NCBI GenBank assembly: GCA_934635545.1
Contig: CAKTZN010000135.1
Coordinates: 1 to 5,249, forward strand
Direction of reading: 5' to 3'
Source of the DNA: an uncultured Oscillospiraceae bacterium
GTDB taxonomy: Bacteria; Bacillota; Clostridia; Oscillospirales; Oscillospiraceae
Length of the DNA stretch: 5,249 nt
A program made the translations under genes and the position numbers. Position 1 is the stretch's first letter; each line of letters begins with the position of its first letter. Under the pieces are notes generated by a model, which ran no database searches, was not told the origin of the DNA, and was given only the letters and a program-made list of their open reading frames with translations. This document shows, piece after piece, positions 1 to 5,051 of the stretch.

Positions 1-213
1 CTTGCAGGGCATGGTCACGTTGGCGCCCCGCATATTCAGTGTGCGGATGGCCTGCACCGCCGCGCCTGCCTGCTCCTGCGGTACGTTGAAGGCCAGATAC
101 GCCCAGTCAAGTTCATACTTGGCGAAGCAGTGGTTGTACATGGCCGGGGATTTGGAATGCTCCACCGGGGTTCCGATCAGTCCCAGCATGGTGGTGGTTC
201 CTGAGAGATGCAT
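1..213 (-). CDS. aroE: Shikimate dehydrogenase, N-terminal part (cut by left window edge)
   Basis: This is the first 71 codons of a shikimate dehydrogenase, the cytoplasmic enzyme that interconverts 3-dehydroshikimate and shikimate with NADP(H), step four of the chorismate pathway. The reading shows the substrate-binding domain: GLIGTPVEHSKSPAMYN at residues 11-27, where the two serines of SKS bind the shikimate carboxylate, then LDWAYLAFNV at 35-44, and GANVTMPCK at 63-71, whose final Lys71 matches the catalytic lysine of the family NVTxPxK motif. The Rossmann NADP domain lies outside the window. The start is the ATG at 213-211, with GGAGG at 226-222 and an 8-nt spacer; Met9 is a less likely internal start. 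The gene is divergent from a LysR-type regulator and no other aromatic pathway gene is visible, which fits either a scattered biosynthetic gene or a shikimate/quinate-use paralogue. The family is certain; biosynthetic versus catabolic role is open. Confidence 0.93.
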   Translation of the reverse strand, partial: MHLSGTTTMLGLIGTPVEHSKSPAMYNHCFAKYELDWAYLAFNVPQEQAGAAVQAIRTLNMRGANVTMPCK

Positions 214-230
214 GCTTGATGCCTCCTTTT

Positions 231-250
231 GCCGCCGTTTGTGGGGCGGC
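231..250 (-). promoter_or_regulatory. Hairpin in the aroE leader just upstream of the ribosome binding site
   Basis: GCCGCC at 231-236 and GGCGGC at 245-250 form a 6-bp all-GC stem with an 8-nt loop. Read as aroE mRNA, the stem ends four bases (AAAA) before the GGAGG at 226-222, so it sits in the roughly 48-nt leader between the predicted start site near 261 and the start codon. It could influence translation or mRNA stability. Read on the plus strand, the same hairpin is followed by TTTTGTT and could act as a weak terminator against rightward antisense transcription. The structure is seen; either role is inferred. Confidence 0.4.
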
Positions 251-267
251 TTTTGTTGTCTGGCTCC

Positions 268-296
268 ACTGTACCCCAATGCCAAAGAATTAACAA
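268..296 (-). promoter_or_regulatory. Predicted sigma-A-type promoter of aroE
   Basis: On the minus strand TTGTTA (296-291) and TACAGT (273-268) are separated by exactly 17 bp; each matches the housekeeping consensus at four of six positions. The expected start site is near 261, giving a leader of about 48 nt. The imperfect boxes fit a promoter that needs an activator, and the LysR-type operator candidate at 319-333 is centred 65 bp upstream of this start. Confidence 0.6.
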
Positions 297-318
297 ATCA
301 ATTTTTTCTGCAAAACCT

Positions 319-333
319 ATAGATTTTCTTTAT
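319..333. promoter_or_regulatory. Candidate LysR-type operator (T-N11-A) between aroE and lysR-1
   Basis: ATAGATTTTCTTTAT is an imperfect dyad with the T-N11-A pattern of LysR-family binding sites (T at 320, A at 332) and paired ATA/TAT ends. Its centre, 326, lies 65 bp upstream of the predicted aroE start site, the usual recognition position for LysR-type activation, and about 29 bp upstream of the predicted lysR-1 start, where binding would repress the regulator itself. T-N11-A alone is a loose pattern in AT-rich DNA; the placement is what raises the call. Confidence 0.45.
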
Positions 334-348
334 GACTTGTTGTATACT
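320..348 (+). promoter_or_regulatory. Possible promoter of lysR-1
   Basis: TATACT at 343-348 is a good -10 box (five of six). The best 17-bp-spaced -35 is TAGATT at 320-325, which matches only three of six positions and lies inside the operator candidate. The predicted start site is near 355, leaving a leader of about 22 nt. A weak, operator-overlapped promoter is typical of autorepressed LysR-type genes. Confidence 0.45.
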
Positions 349-362
349 TGATGCAGGAAAAA

Positions 363-369
363 GGGGGAG
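363..369 (+). promoter_or_regulatory. Ribosome binding site that decides the lysR-1 start
   Basis: GGGGGAG ends 7 nt before the ATG at 377. The alternative in-frame ATG at 332 lies upstream of the predicted -10 box, has no ribosome binding site, and would add 15 residues foreign to LysR proteins, so 377 is preferred. Confidence 0.75.
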
Positions 370-376
370 AGACGGT

Positions 377-1258
377 ATGAATTTGTTGCATTTGCGGTAC
401 TTTGTGGAGTTGGCTCATACCCAGCACTATACACGGGCGGCGGAACGGCTGTGTATCACCCAGCCCAGTCTCAGCCACGCCATTGCCCAGATGGAGGGGG
501 AGCTGGGGGTGCCCCTGTTTGAAAAACGGGGCCGGAACGTGGCGCTGACCCATTTTGGAGAGCAGTTTCTGACCTGCGCCCAGCAGACGCTGGCCACGCT
601 GGACGACGGGGTGGACGCCCTGCGCCGGGTGGGCCGGGGCGAGGGTGTGATCCGGCTGGGTCTGCTGCGGACGCTGGGCGTGGACTTTGTGCCGGGGCTG
701 GCCTCGCGGTTTCTGGCGGCCAATCCGGAGAAGAATATCCGCTTCACGTTCCACACCGGTGTCACCAGCCAGCTTCTGGAGGGGCTGTTGGCTCACCGGT
801 ACGATCTGGTGTTTTCCTCCAAGCCTGCACCGGAGATGGGGCTGACCTCCATCCCCGTGGAGCAGCAGGATCTGGTGCTGATTGTGCCCCGGAATCATCC
901 GCTGGCCCGGCTGCACACGGTGGATCTGGCGGACACGCTGCCCTATCCGCAGGTGTATTTCAGCAAGGGCAGTGGCCTGCGGGACGTGATCGACGGACTG
1001 TTTGACCAGATCGGCGGAATGCCCCACATTGCCTACGAAACAGAGGAGGATCAGGTGATCGCCGGGCTGGTGGCCCACGGCTTCGGCATCGCGGTGGTGC
1101 CCTATATGGAGATGCTGCTGCGGCTGGAGGTAAAGATCATCCAGATCGTCCGCCCGGTGTGGGAGCGGAATTTCTATATGGTCAGCGACGACCGGGCGTT
1201 TCAGTCCCCGGCGGTGCGGCAGTTCCGGCAGTTTGTCCTGGACGGTGCGCTGTTGTAA
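377..1258 (+). CDS. LysR-type transcriptional regulator 1 (GltC-like effector domain)
   Basis: This 293-residue protein has the usual LysR-type length and order. The N-terminal winged helix-turn-helix covers about residues 1-60, with recognition region YTRAAERLCITQPSLSHAI (18-36) and the wing LGVPLFEKRGRNVALT (43-58). A linker helix of about 62-90 leads into a periplasmic-binding-protein-like effector domain (about 91-293), including VIRLGLLRTLGVDFVPGL near its start, the FSSKP stretch and the LIVPRNHPLA segment, which resemble GltC-like regulators. It should act as a tetrameric DNA-binding protein responding to a small molecule. It is divergent from aroE across 163 bp, so aroE is the likely target and shikimate, quinate or a related aromatic acid a plausible but unproven effector. 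Regulators of this type often repress their own gene. The family is sure; the ligand is unknown. Confidence 0.93.
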   Translation: MNLLHLRYFVELAHTQHYTRAAERLCITQPSLSHAIAQMEGELGVPLFEKRGRNVALTHFGEQFLTCAQQTLATLDDGVDALRRVGRGEGVIRLGLLRTLGVDFVPGLASRFLAANPEKNIRFTFHTGVTSQLLEGLLAHRYDLVFSSKPAPEMGLTSIPVEQQDLVLIVPRNHPLARLHTVDLADTLPYPQVYFSKGSGLRDVIDGLFDQIGGMPHIAYETEEDQVIAGLVAHGFGIAVVPYMEMLLRLEVKIIQIVRPVWERNFYMVSDDRAFQSPAVRQFRQFVLDGALL

Positions 1259-1291
1259 ATTTGCCCAAATTCAGGGTGTGGGATTTGAATT

Positions 1292-1308
1292 CATAGATGA
1301 TATCTATG
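1292..1308. repeat. Perfect 7-bp palindrome with LysR-box geometry
   Basis: CATAGAT-GAT-ATCTATG is a perfect inverted repeat with a 3-nt centre, 33 bp after the lysR-1 stop. The inner 15 bases ATAGATGATATCTAT have the T-N11-A spacing (T at 1294, A at 1306) and share ATAGAT, the central T and the final TAT with the candidate operator at 319-333 (11 of 15 positions identical). As RNA the stem is AT-rich with no following U run, so it is not a terminator. A second binding site for regulator 1 is possible. Confidence 0.5.
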
Positions 1309-1347
1309 GAAAACATTAAAATTATGCATCAAAAAAGGTGCGGTTTT

Positions 1348-1413
1348 GGTACATAAACAGCCTTTTTGCACCCCATAAACCGCCGTTATGGACCCCATAA
1401 AAGTGGCAAAAGA
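1348..1413. repeat. Array of CATAAA motifs at an exact 22-bp period
   Basis: CATAAA occurs at 1352, 1374 and 1396, exactly 22 bp apart, or about two helical turns. Units one and two agree at 14 of 18 positions starting from CATAAA (shared CATAAAC, GCC, TT and TG); units two and three share ACCCCATAAA (1370-1379 and 1392-1401). The second unit also forms an inverted pair CCATAA (1373-1378) and TTATGG (1386-1391) with a 7-bp gap. Same-face spacing suggests a protein-binding array, or decayed tandem repeats. No coding potential was recognised here. Confidence 0.5.
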
Positions 1414-1424
1414 GAGAAGAACGC

Positions 1425-1466
1425 AAAAAAAGAGAGCGAGGATGCCGATCCTCGCTCTCTTTTTTT
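1425..1466. terminator. Strong bidirectional rho-independent terminator
   Basis: A perfect 12-bp stem (GAGAGCGAGGAT at 1432-1443 with its complement at 1448-1459) closes a GCCG loop and is flanked by A7 (1425-1431) and T7 (1460-1466). Because the A and T runs are symmetric, it ends rightward transcripts from lysR-1 and leftward transcripts from the MFS gene, whose stop codon is 21 bp away. Confidence 0.93.
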
Positions 1467-1487
1467 GCCGCGCGGCTGTATGATGTT

Positions 1488-2693
1488 TTACTCCTCGCCG
1501 GGCACGGGTATCGTGACCCGGAAAGCGCAGGCTGCCGCCAGGATGCACAGCGCGGCGTCGATGCACCAGATCAGCGTATAGCCGCCGGTGGCGGTCACGG
1601 TCAGGCCGCCGATCCATGCACTGACAAAGCTGCCCACCTGATGGAACAGGAACGCCACGCCGAACAGTGTGCCCAGCGCCGCCGGGCCGAACCGCCGCCC
1701 GATCAGACCGGAGGTGGGCGGCACGGTGGCCATTCCCGTAAAGCCCAGCAGAATGGCGAACAGATACATGGTCACCGGCGACTTGGGCAGCAGCAGGAAG
1801 CCGATGATCCAGAGGGTGCGGGAGGCGTAGAAGCCGCCCAGCACCGTTTTCATGGGGAAGCGGCTGCCCAGATAGCCGGAGACCACGCTGCCGGCCATGG
1901 TGGCGATGCCGTAAATGGAAAAGGCGTAGGTGACGCTCTGCTCCGTGAAGCCATAGGAGGTAAACTGGGTATAGAGGTGGGTCTCGATAATGGCCATGTG
2001 AAAGCCGCAGGTGAAAAAGGCCAGCGACAGCAGCCGGTAGGAGCGGTCGTGGAAGGCGGTTTTCAGCAGCGGACGCAGCAGGGGCGGCGTGCTCTCCGCC
2101 TGTCTGGCGTCGGCCTTGCGCAGCAGCAACAGCACAGGCATCAGACACAGCATGGGCAGGCACAGGGCGATGATGGCGCCCCACAGGCCGAAGCTGTCCA
2201 GCACGCCGCGCAGCACCAGTGCCAGCAGAATGCTGCCCAGGCCGCTGCTGGCGTTGATGATGCCGGACACGGCGGAGGCCTTCTTCTCGCCCAGCAGCGG
2301 CGTCACCGCGCCCATGATCAGGCCGAAGGAGAAAGCGCCCAGCCCGGCGGGCATCAGGATGCCGAAGCACAGCAGCAGCGTCCACGAGCCGTGGCACAGC
2401 GGCGTCAGCACCAGGCCCACCACCGCCATGGCCGCCCCGCACAGCAGCACGAACACGTTGGAGGTCTTCAGTGCCACCGCGCCGAACACCGGCTGCATGA
2501 TACCAAAGGCCAACTGCGCCGCCGCCAGCACAAAGCTGATCCCGGCGTAGTCCACGCCGCTGCTGGCGGCGATGGCGCCCCGCATCAGGCCGTAGTTGGA
2601 GCGGATGCCGCCGCCCAGGGCGTACACCAGACAGACGGCCAGTACCACAAGGAACACCGACAGGCGGCCGGTCTCTTTCTCTTTCATCGTCAT
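1488..2693 (-). CDS. Major facilitator superfamily transporter (MCT/YcxA-like)
   Basis: This 401-residue, very hydrophobic protein has the length and pattern of a 12-helix MFS carrier in the cytoplasmic membrane. Helix 1 is about 11-29, followed by GGGIRSNYGLM (27-37) and the helix 2 segment ending FGIMQPVFGA (63-72), a pattern reminiscent of monocarboxylate-transporter-like/YcxA-type carriers. A basic, proline-containing central loop (starting LLRKADARQ) separates the two six-helix halves. The usual cytoplasmic motif A (GxLADRxGRR) after helix 2 is degenerate here (GAVALKTSN), while the second half keeps GYLGSRFPMK. The start is the ATG at 2693-2691, because GGAGG (2705-2701) leaves a 7-nt spacer; the ATG at 2699 would have only 1 nt. 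The gene is divergent from LysR-type regulator 2, which likely controls it, and ends at the shared terminator. The substrate is not readable; a small carboxylate is a guess from family likeness. Confidence 0.88.
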   Translation of the reverse strand: MTMKEKETGRLSVFLVVLAVCLVYALGGGIRSNYGLMRGAIAASSGVDYAGISFVLAAAQLAFGIMQPVFGAVALKTSNVFVLLCGAAMAVVGLVLTPLCHGSWTLLLCFGILMPAGLGAFSFGLIMGAVTPLLGEKKASAVSGIINASSGLGSILLALVLRGVLDSFGLWGAIIALCLPMLCLMPVLLLLRKADARQAESTPPLLRPLLKTAFHDRSYRLLSLAFFTCGFHMAIIETHLYTQFTSYGFTEQSVTYAFSIYGIATMAGSVVSGYLGSRFPMKTVLGGFYASRTLWIIGFLLLPKSPVTMYLFAILLGFTGMATVPPTSGLIGRRFGPAALGTLFGVAFLFHQVGSFVSAWIGGLTVTATGGYTLIWCIDAALCILAAACAFRVTIPVPGEE

Positions 2694-2700
2694 ATCCATA

Positions 2701-2705
2701 CCTCC
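2701..2705 (-). promoter_or_regulatory. Ribosome binding site that decides the MFS start
   Basis: GGAGG (minus strand, 2705-2701) is 1 nt from the ATG at 2699, 7 nt from the ATG at 2693 and 13 nt from the ATG at 2687. Only the middle one has normal spacing, so translation most likely begins at 2693, giving an N-terminus MTMKEK. Confidence 0.8.
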
Positions 2706-2723
2706 GAAAAAGGAATTTTCCTG

Positions 2724-2752
2724 TTGCGGACAGGTGATCTCCCTGTTATAAT
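2724..2752 (+). promoter_or_regulatory. Predicted extended -10 promoter of lysR-2
   Basis: TTGCGG (2724-2729) and a perfect TATAAT (2747-2752) are 17 bp apart, and the -10 is preceded by TGT, giving the extended TGnTATAAT element. The start site is expected near 2759, so the lysR-2 leader is about 69 nt. The -10 bases are shared with the opposite-facing transporter promoter. Confidence 0.72.
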
Positions 2753-2776
2753 AGCAGAAAGAAACGGTGCAATCAA
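2748..2776 (-). promoter_or_regulatory. Predicted extended -10 promoter of the MFS gene
   Basis: On the minus strand TTGATT (2776-2771) and TATTAT (2753-2748) are 17 bp apart, matching consensus at four and five of six positions, with TGC before the -10 (extended element). The expected start is near 2741, giving a leader of about 48 nt. Five of its six -10 base pairs are also those of the lysR-2 promoter on the other strand, so the two should compete for one polymerase. Confidence 0.7.
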
Positions 2777-2798
2777 ATTGAAAGATATAAAGAGAGAA

Positions 2799-2813
2799 TT
2801 CGATATCATTGAA
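2799..2813. promoter_or_regulatory. Candidate LysR-type operator (T-N11-A) between MFS gene and lysR-2
   Basis: TTCGATATCATTGAA is a 15-bp dyad with T-N11-A geometry (T at 2800, A at 2812); five of the seven position pairs are complementary, including the outer TTC/GAA. Its centre, 2806, is 65 bp upstream of the predicted MFS start site at 2741, as expected for a LysR-type recognition site, and about 47 bp downstream of the predicted lysR-2 start, where it could block the regulator's own transcript. The sequence pattern is loose, so the position carries the argument. Confidence 0.42.
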
Positions 2814-2827
2814 CGGTTGGTGAGACT

Positions 2828-3736
2828 ATGGAGCTGAAATATCTGGTGACCTTCAAAACCATCCTGCAGTGCGACAGCTTTCTGGAGGCGGCGCAGAAGC
2901 TGAACTATACCCAATCCACCATCACCTTTCAGATGCAGCAGTTGGAGAGTGAGCTGCATGTCCAGCTCTTTGAGAAGATCGGACGCCGCATGGCTGTGAC
3001 CCAGGCGGGACGGGAGCTGGCGCCCTATGTGGACGAGGTGCTGCAGTCAGTGGAGCGGCTGTCCAACTACGGCAAGGAGTACGCGGCGCTGTCCGGCACG
3101 CTGCAGGTGGCCGTGGCGGAGACGCTGCTGACCTATCAGATGCAGCCTATCCTGAAGCGCTTCCGGGAGCAGGCACCCGGCGTGAAGCTGTCCATCCGGT
3201 GCGAGAACTGCTATCGTATCCGGGACGAGGTGCTGCGGGGCGGCGTGGATATCGGCGTACACTATGACGTGGGGGGCTATGGCGGCTCTATGAACGTGCA
3301 GCCGCTGGCGGAATTCCCCATCACGCTGGTGGCCGCACCCCAGCGCCAGTGGAGCGGCCCGGCCTTCGGCACGGACGGCCGCCAGCCCATCCCCCTGATC
3401 ACCAACGACAAGAACGGCATCTATCAGCGGATCATGGAGCGGTGGCTGTCACGGCGGCGGATCGTGCTGGAGAACGTTATCGAGCTGGGCAATACGGAAA
3501 CGGTGAAAAGCTGCGTGGCGGGTGATCTGGGCATCGCGCTGCTGCCCTGCTTCGCCGTGGAGCGGCAGGTGGCGGACGGCACGCTGCGGGCGGTGGAGAG
3601 CGATTTCTCCCGGGAAAGCATTACCGCCGTCTGCTCCCATCACAAGAACAAGTGGGTCACACCGGCTATGGAGCTGTTCATGCGCCTGACGCGGGAGCAT
3701 TTTGCCCAATACCGGGGCGATGAAAAGGCGTCCTGA
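2828..3736 (+). CDS. LysR-type transcriptional regulator 2
   Basis: This 302-residue protein is a complete LysR-type regulator. The winged helix-turn-helix spans about residues 1-60, with SFLEAAQKLNYTQSTITFQM (17-36) as the core and LHVQLFEKIGRRMAVTQAG (43-61) as the wing. After the linker helix, LSGTLQVAVAETLLTYQMQP starts the effector-binding domain, which ends near residue 295 and contains the conserved VKSCVAGDLGIALLPCFAV region. It resembles regulator 1 in family only; the effector domains look clearly different. Its ATG has a poor ribosome binding site (GGTGAG only 3 nt upstream), suggesting low translation. It is divergent from the MFS gene, the likely target, and is followed after 20 nt by a GNAT acetyltransferase gene, so it probably heads a three-gene transcript ending at the terminator at 5001. 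The effector is unknown. Confidence 0.92.
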   Translation: MELKYLVTFKTILQCDSFLEAAQKLNYTQSTITFQMQQLESELHVQLFEKIGRRMAVTQAGRELAPYVDEVLQSVERLSNYGKEYAALSGTLQVAVAETLLTYQMQPILKRFREQAPGVKLSIRCENCYRIRDEVLRGGVDIGVHYDVGGYGGSMNVQPLAEFPITLVAAPQRQWSGPAFGTDGRQPIPLITNDKNGIYQRIMERWLSRRRIVLENVIELGNTETVKSCVAGDLGIALLPCFAVERQVADGTLRAVESDFSRESITAVCSHHKNKWVTPAMELFMRLTREHFAQYRGDEKAS

Positions 3737-3756
3737 CAACAGGGAGGGAGAGGAGA

Positions 3757-4338
3757 ATGACAAAAACGTGGGAGACGGAGCGGCTGGTGATCCGGGAGAG
3801 CGCGGCGGTGACGGCCCGGGAGATCGCGGATTTCCACCGGCGCAACCGGGAATTTATGAAGGTCTATGCCCCGGCGCGGGAGGACGCCTACTATACGGAG
3901 GCGTTCTGGCAGCAGGAGCTGCGGGACGAGCTGGCGGAGGAGGCCGATGGGCGGAGCTGCCGGTTTTACCTGTACCGCAAGGCGGAGCCGGGGGTACTGT
4001 GCGGCTATGTGGCGCTGTCCAATATCGTCCGGCGGGCGTTCCAGTCCTGCTTTATGGGCTATCAGATGGACGAGCGCTGGGTGGATCAGGGCTATATGAC
4101 CGAGGCAGTGGCGCGTGTGGCGCGCATCGCCTTTGAGGAGCTGTGCCTGCACCGGATCGAGGCCAACATCATGCCATGGAACAGGCGGTCGCTGCGGGTG
4201 GCGGAGAAGTGCGGCTTCGTCAGCGAGGGCGTGTCGCGGGCGTATCTGCGGATCAACGGAAAGTGGGAGGATCATATACATATGGTGCTGCTGAATGAAA
4301 ATTGGACGGAGCATGAGACCGGGAGGCGGGAGCAGTGA
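3757..4338 (+). CDS. GNAT acetyltransferase, RimJ/RimL type
   Basis: This 193-residue cytoplasmic protein belongs to the RimJ/RimL branch of GNAT N-acetyltransferases, which move an acetyl group from acetyl-CoA to a protein N-terminus or a small-molecule amine. TERLVIRE (7-14) opens the fold. The acetyl-CoA-binding motif A is YQMDERWVDQGYMTEAV (102-118), with QGYMTEA as the pyrophosphate loop. HRIEANIMPWNRRSLRVAEK (132-151) followed by CGFVSEG (152-158) is the typical RimJ-like end. The length is normal for the family. Translation starts at ATG 3757 with GGGAGG at 3742-3747, 9 nt upstream. The stop overlaps the next gene's start, so the two are translationally coupled. The substrate cannot be inferred; RimJ/RimL-type enzymes in gut Firmicutes have diverse, mostly unknown targets, and a ribosomal protein role should not be assumed. 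Confidence 0.88.
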   Translation: MTKTWETERLVIRESAAVTAREIADFHRRNREFMKVYAPAREDAYYTEAFWQQELRDELAEEADGRSCRFYLYRKAEPGVLCGYVALSNIVRRAFQSCFMGYQMDERWVDQGYMTEAVARVARIAFEELCLHRIEANIMPWNRRSLRVAEKCGFVSEGVSRAYLRINGKWEDHIHMVLLNENWTEHETGRREQ

Positions 4339-4997
4339 AAAACAATCTGACCCGGCGGCTCATCATGTACACCGCCGGATTATTCGCCATGACGGTGGGT
4401 ATCGCGCTGTCGGTAAAATCGCGGCTGGGGGTGTCGCCCATCAGCTCCATCCCCTATGCCATGACCTGCATCTGGGGCATCGAGATGGGCAAGGCCACCA
4501 TCATCCTGCACTGCGCGCTGGTGCTGCTGCAGATCCTGCTGCTGCGGCGGAATTTCAAGCCGGTGAACCTGCTGCAGGTGGTGGTAGGCATCGTGTTCGG
4601 GTACTTCACCACCTTCTGCAACTGGTGCGTGTCCCTCCTGCCGGACACGGACAGCATGGTGCTGCGGGTCGTTTTGCTGCTGCTGAGCGTGGTGTGCATC
4701 GCCCTGGGTATCTTTCTGTATATGCCGCCGGACATCATGGCCCTGGCGGGCGAGGGCACCATCAAGGCCATTTCCGACGTCAGCGGTATGGCCTTTGCCA
4801 GGGTGAAGGTGCTGTTTGACTCGTCGCTGGTGGCCATATCCCTGGCGGCGTGCCTGCTGTGCATCGGCAGCTTCGGCAGCGTGGGCGTGGGAACGGTGAT
4901 CGCCGCCGTGCTGGTGGGCACGGTGCTGGGCTTTCTCACCAAGTGGTTCGCGCCCCAACGGGACAGATGGCTGTTCCGGGAGAAGATTCAGGCATAA
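4335..4997 (+). CDS. YczE-like integral membrane protein (DUF6198/YitT-YyaS-like)
   Basis: This is a 220-residue membrane protein with about six hydrophobic segments (near 8-26, 54-71, 78-97, 107-129, 163-180 and 184-202). Landmark stretches are VGIALSVKSRLGVSPISSIP (21-40), YMPPDIMALAGEGTIKAIS (129-147) and GSVGVGT (181-187), the pattern of the YczE/DUF6198 family, which has no established biochemical function. The start is GTG 4335, overlapping the acetyltransferase stop by four bases (GTGA), with GGGAGG at 4321-4326 and an 8-nt spacer; a start on the next methionine would lose the N-terminal basic segment. The overlap implies coupled expression with the acetyltransferase and probably with lysR-2 upstream. 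A small-molecule transport role is a guess from topology only. Confidence 0.85.
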   Translation: MKNNLTRRLIMYTAGLFAMTVGIALSVKSRLGVSPISSIPYAMTCIWGIEMGKATIILHCALVLLQILLLRRNFKPVNLLQVVVGIVFGYFTTFCNWCVSLLPDTDSMVLRVVLLLLSVVCIALGIFLYMPPDIMALAGEGTIKAISDVSGMAFARVKVLFDSSLVAISLAACLLCIGSFGSVGVGTVIAAVLVGTVLGFLTKWFAPQRDRWLFREKIQA

Positions 4998-5000
4998 GAA

Positions 5001-5032
5001 CCCCGCCGCGGGCACAGCCCGCGGCGGGGTTT
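5001..5032 (+). terminator. GC-rich rho-independent terminator after the YczE-like gene
   Basis: A perfect 13-bp, almost all-GC stem (5001-5013 with 5017-5029) closes an ACA loop and is followed by TTT (5030-5032). It begins 3 nt after the TAA at 4995-4997. The T run is short, but the stem is very strong. It should end the lysR-2, acetyltransferase and membrane protein transcript. On the minus strand the stem is followed by TTCTT, so it may also catch leftward transcripts from the HIT gene. Confidence 0.85.
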
Positions 5033-5051
5033 GTATAAAAGCCTTACAGTT

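Noticed and set aside
2..322. 106-codon plus-strand open frame at the left edge
   Set aside because: It lies opposite the aroE start and continues through the aroE promoter; the minus strand shows unmistakable SKSP and NVTMPCK motifs.
332..376. Upstream extension of lysR-1 to the ATG at 332
   Set aside because: It would start before the predicted -10 box and lacks a ribosome binding site; the ATG at 377 has GGGGGAG at good spacing and gives the standard LysR N-terminus.
317..1078. 253-codon minus-strand open frame opposite lysR-1
   Set aside because: Its composition is His/Gln/Pro rich without recognisable motifs; the plus strand gives a complete LysR-type protein with its ribosome binding site.
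1332..1367. AAAAAGG / CCTTTTT pairing as an early terminator for lysR-1
   Set aside because: The stem is only seven AT-rich pairs with a 22-nt loop; the perfect terminator at 1425-1466 explains the gene end better.
1291..2442. 383-codon open frame on the minus strand in a different frame from the MFS gene
   Set aside because: It overlaps the MFS coding frame almost entirely, runs through the strong terminator at 1425-1466 and has low-complexity composition.
1641..2837. 398-codon open frame on the plus strand opposite the MFS gene
   Set aside because: Its translation is rich in Gln, His, Gly and Arg with no domain-like pattern, as expected from the antisense of a GC-rich hydrophobic gene; the minus strand reads as a clear MFS protein with promoter, ribosome binding site and terminator.
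3640..4314. 224-codon minus-strand open frame opposite the acetyltransferase
   Set aside because: It is a shadow with Pro/His/Leu/Arg-rich composition, and the plus strand has clear GNAT motifs.
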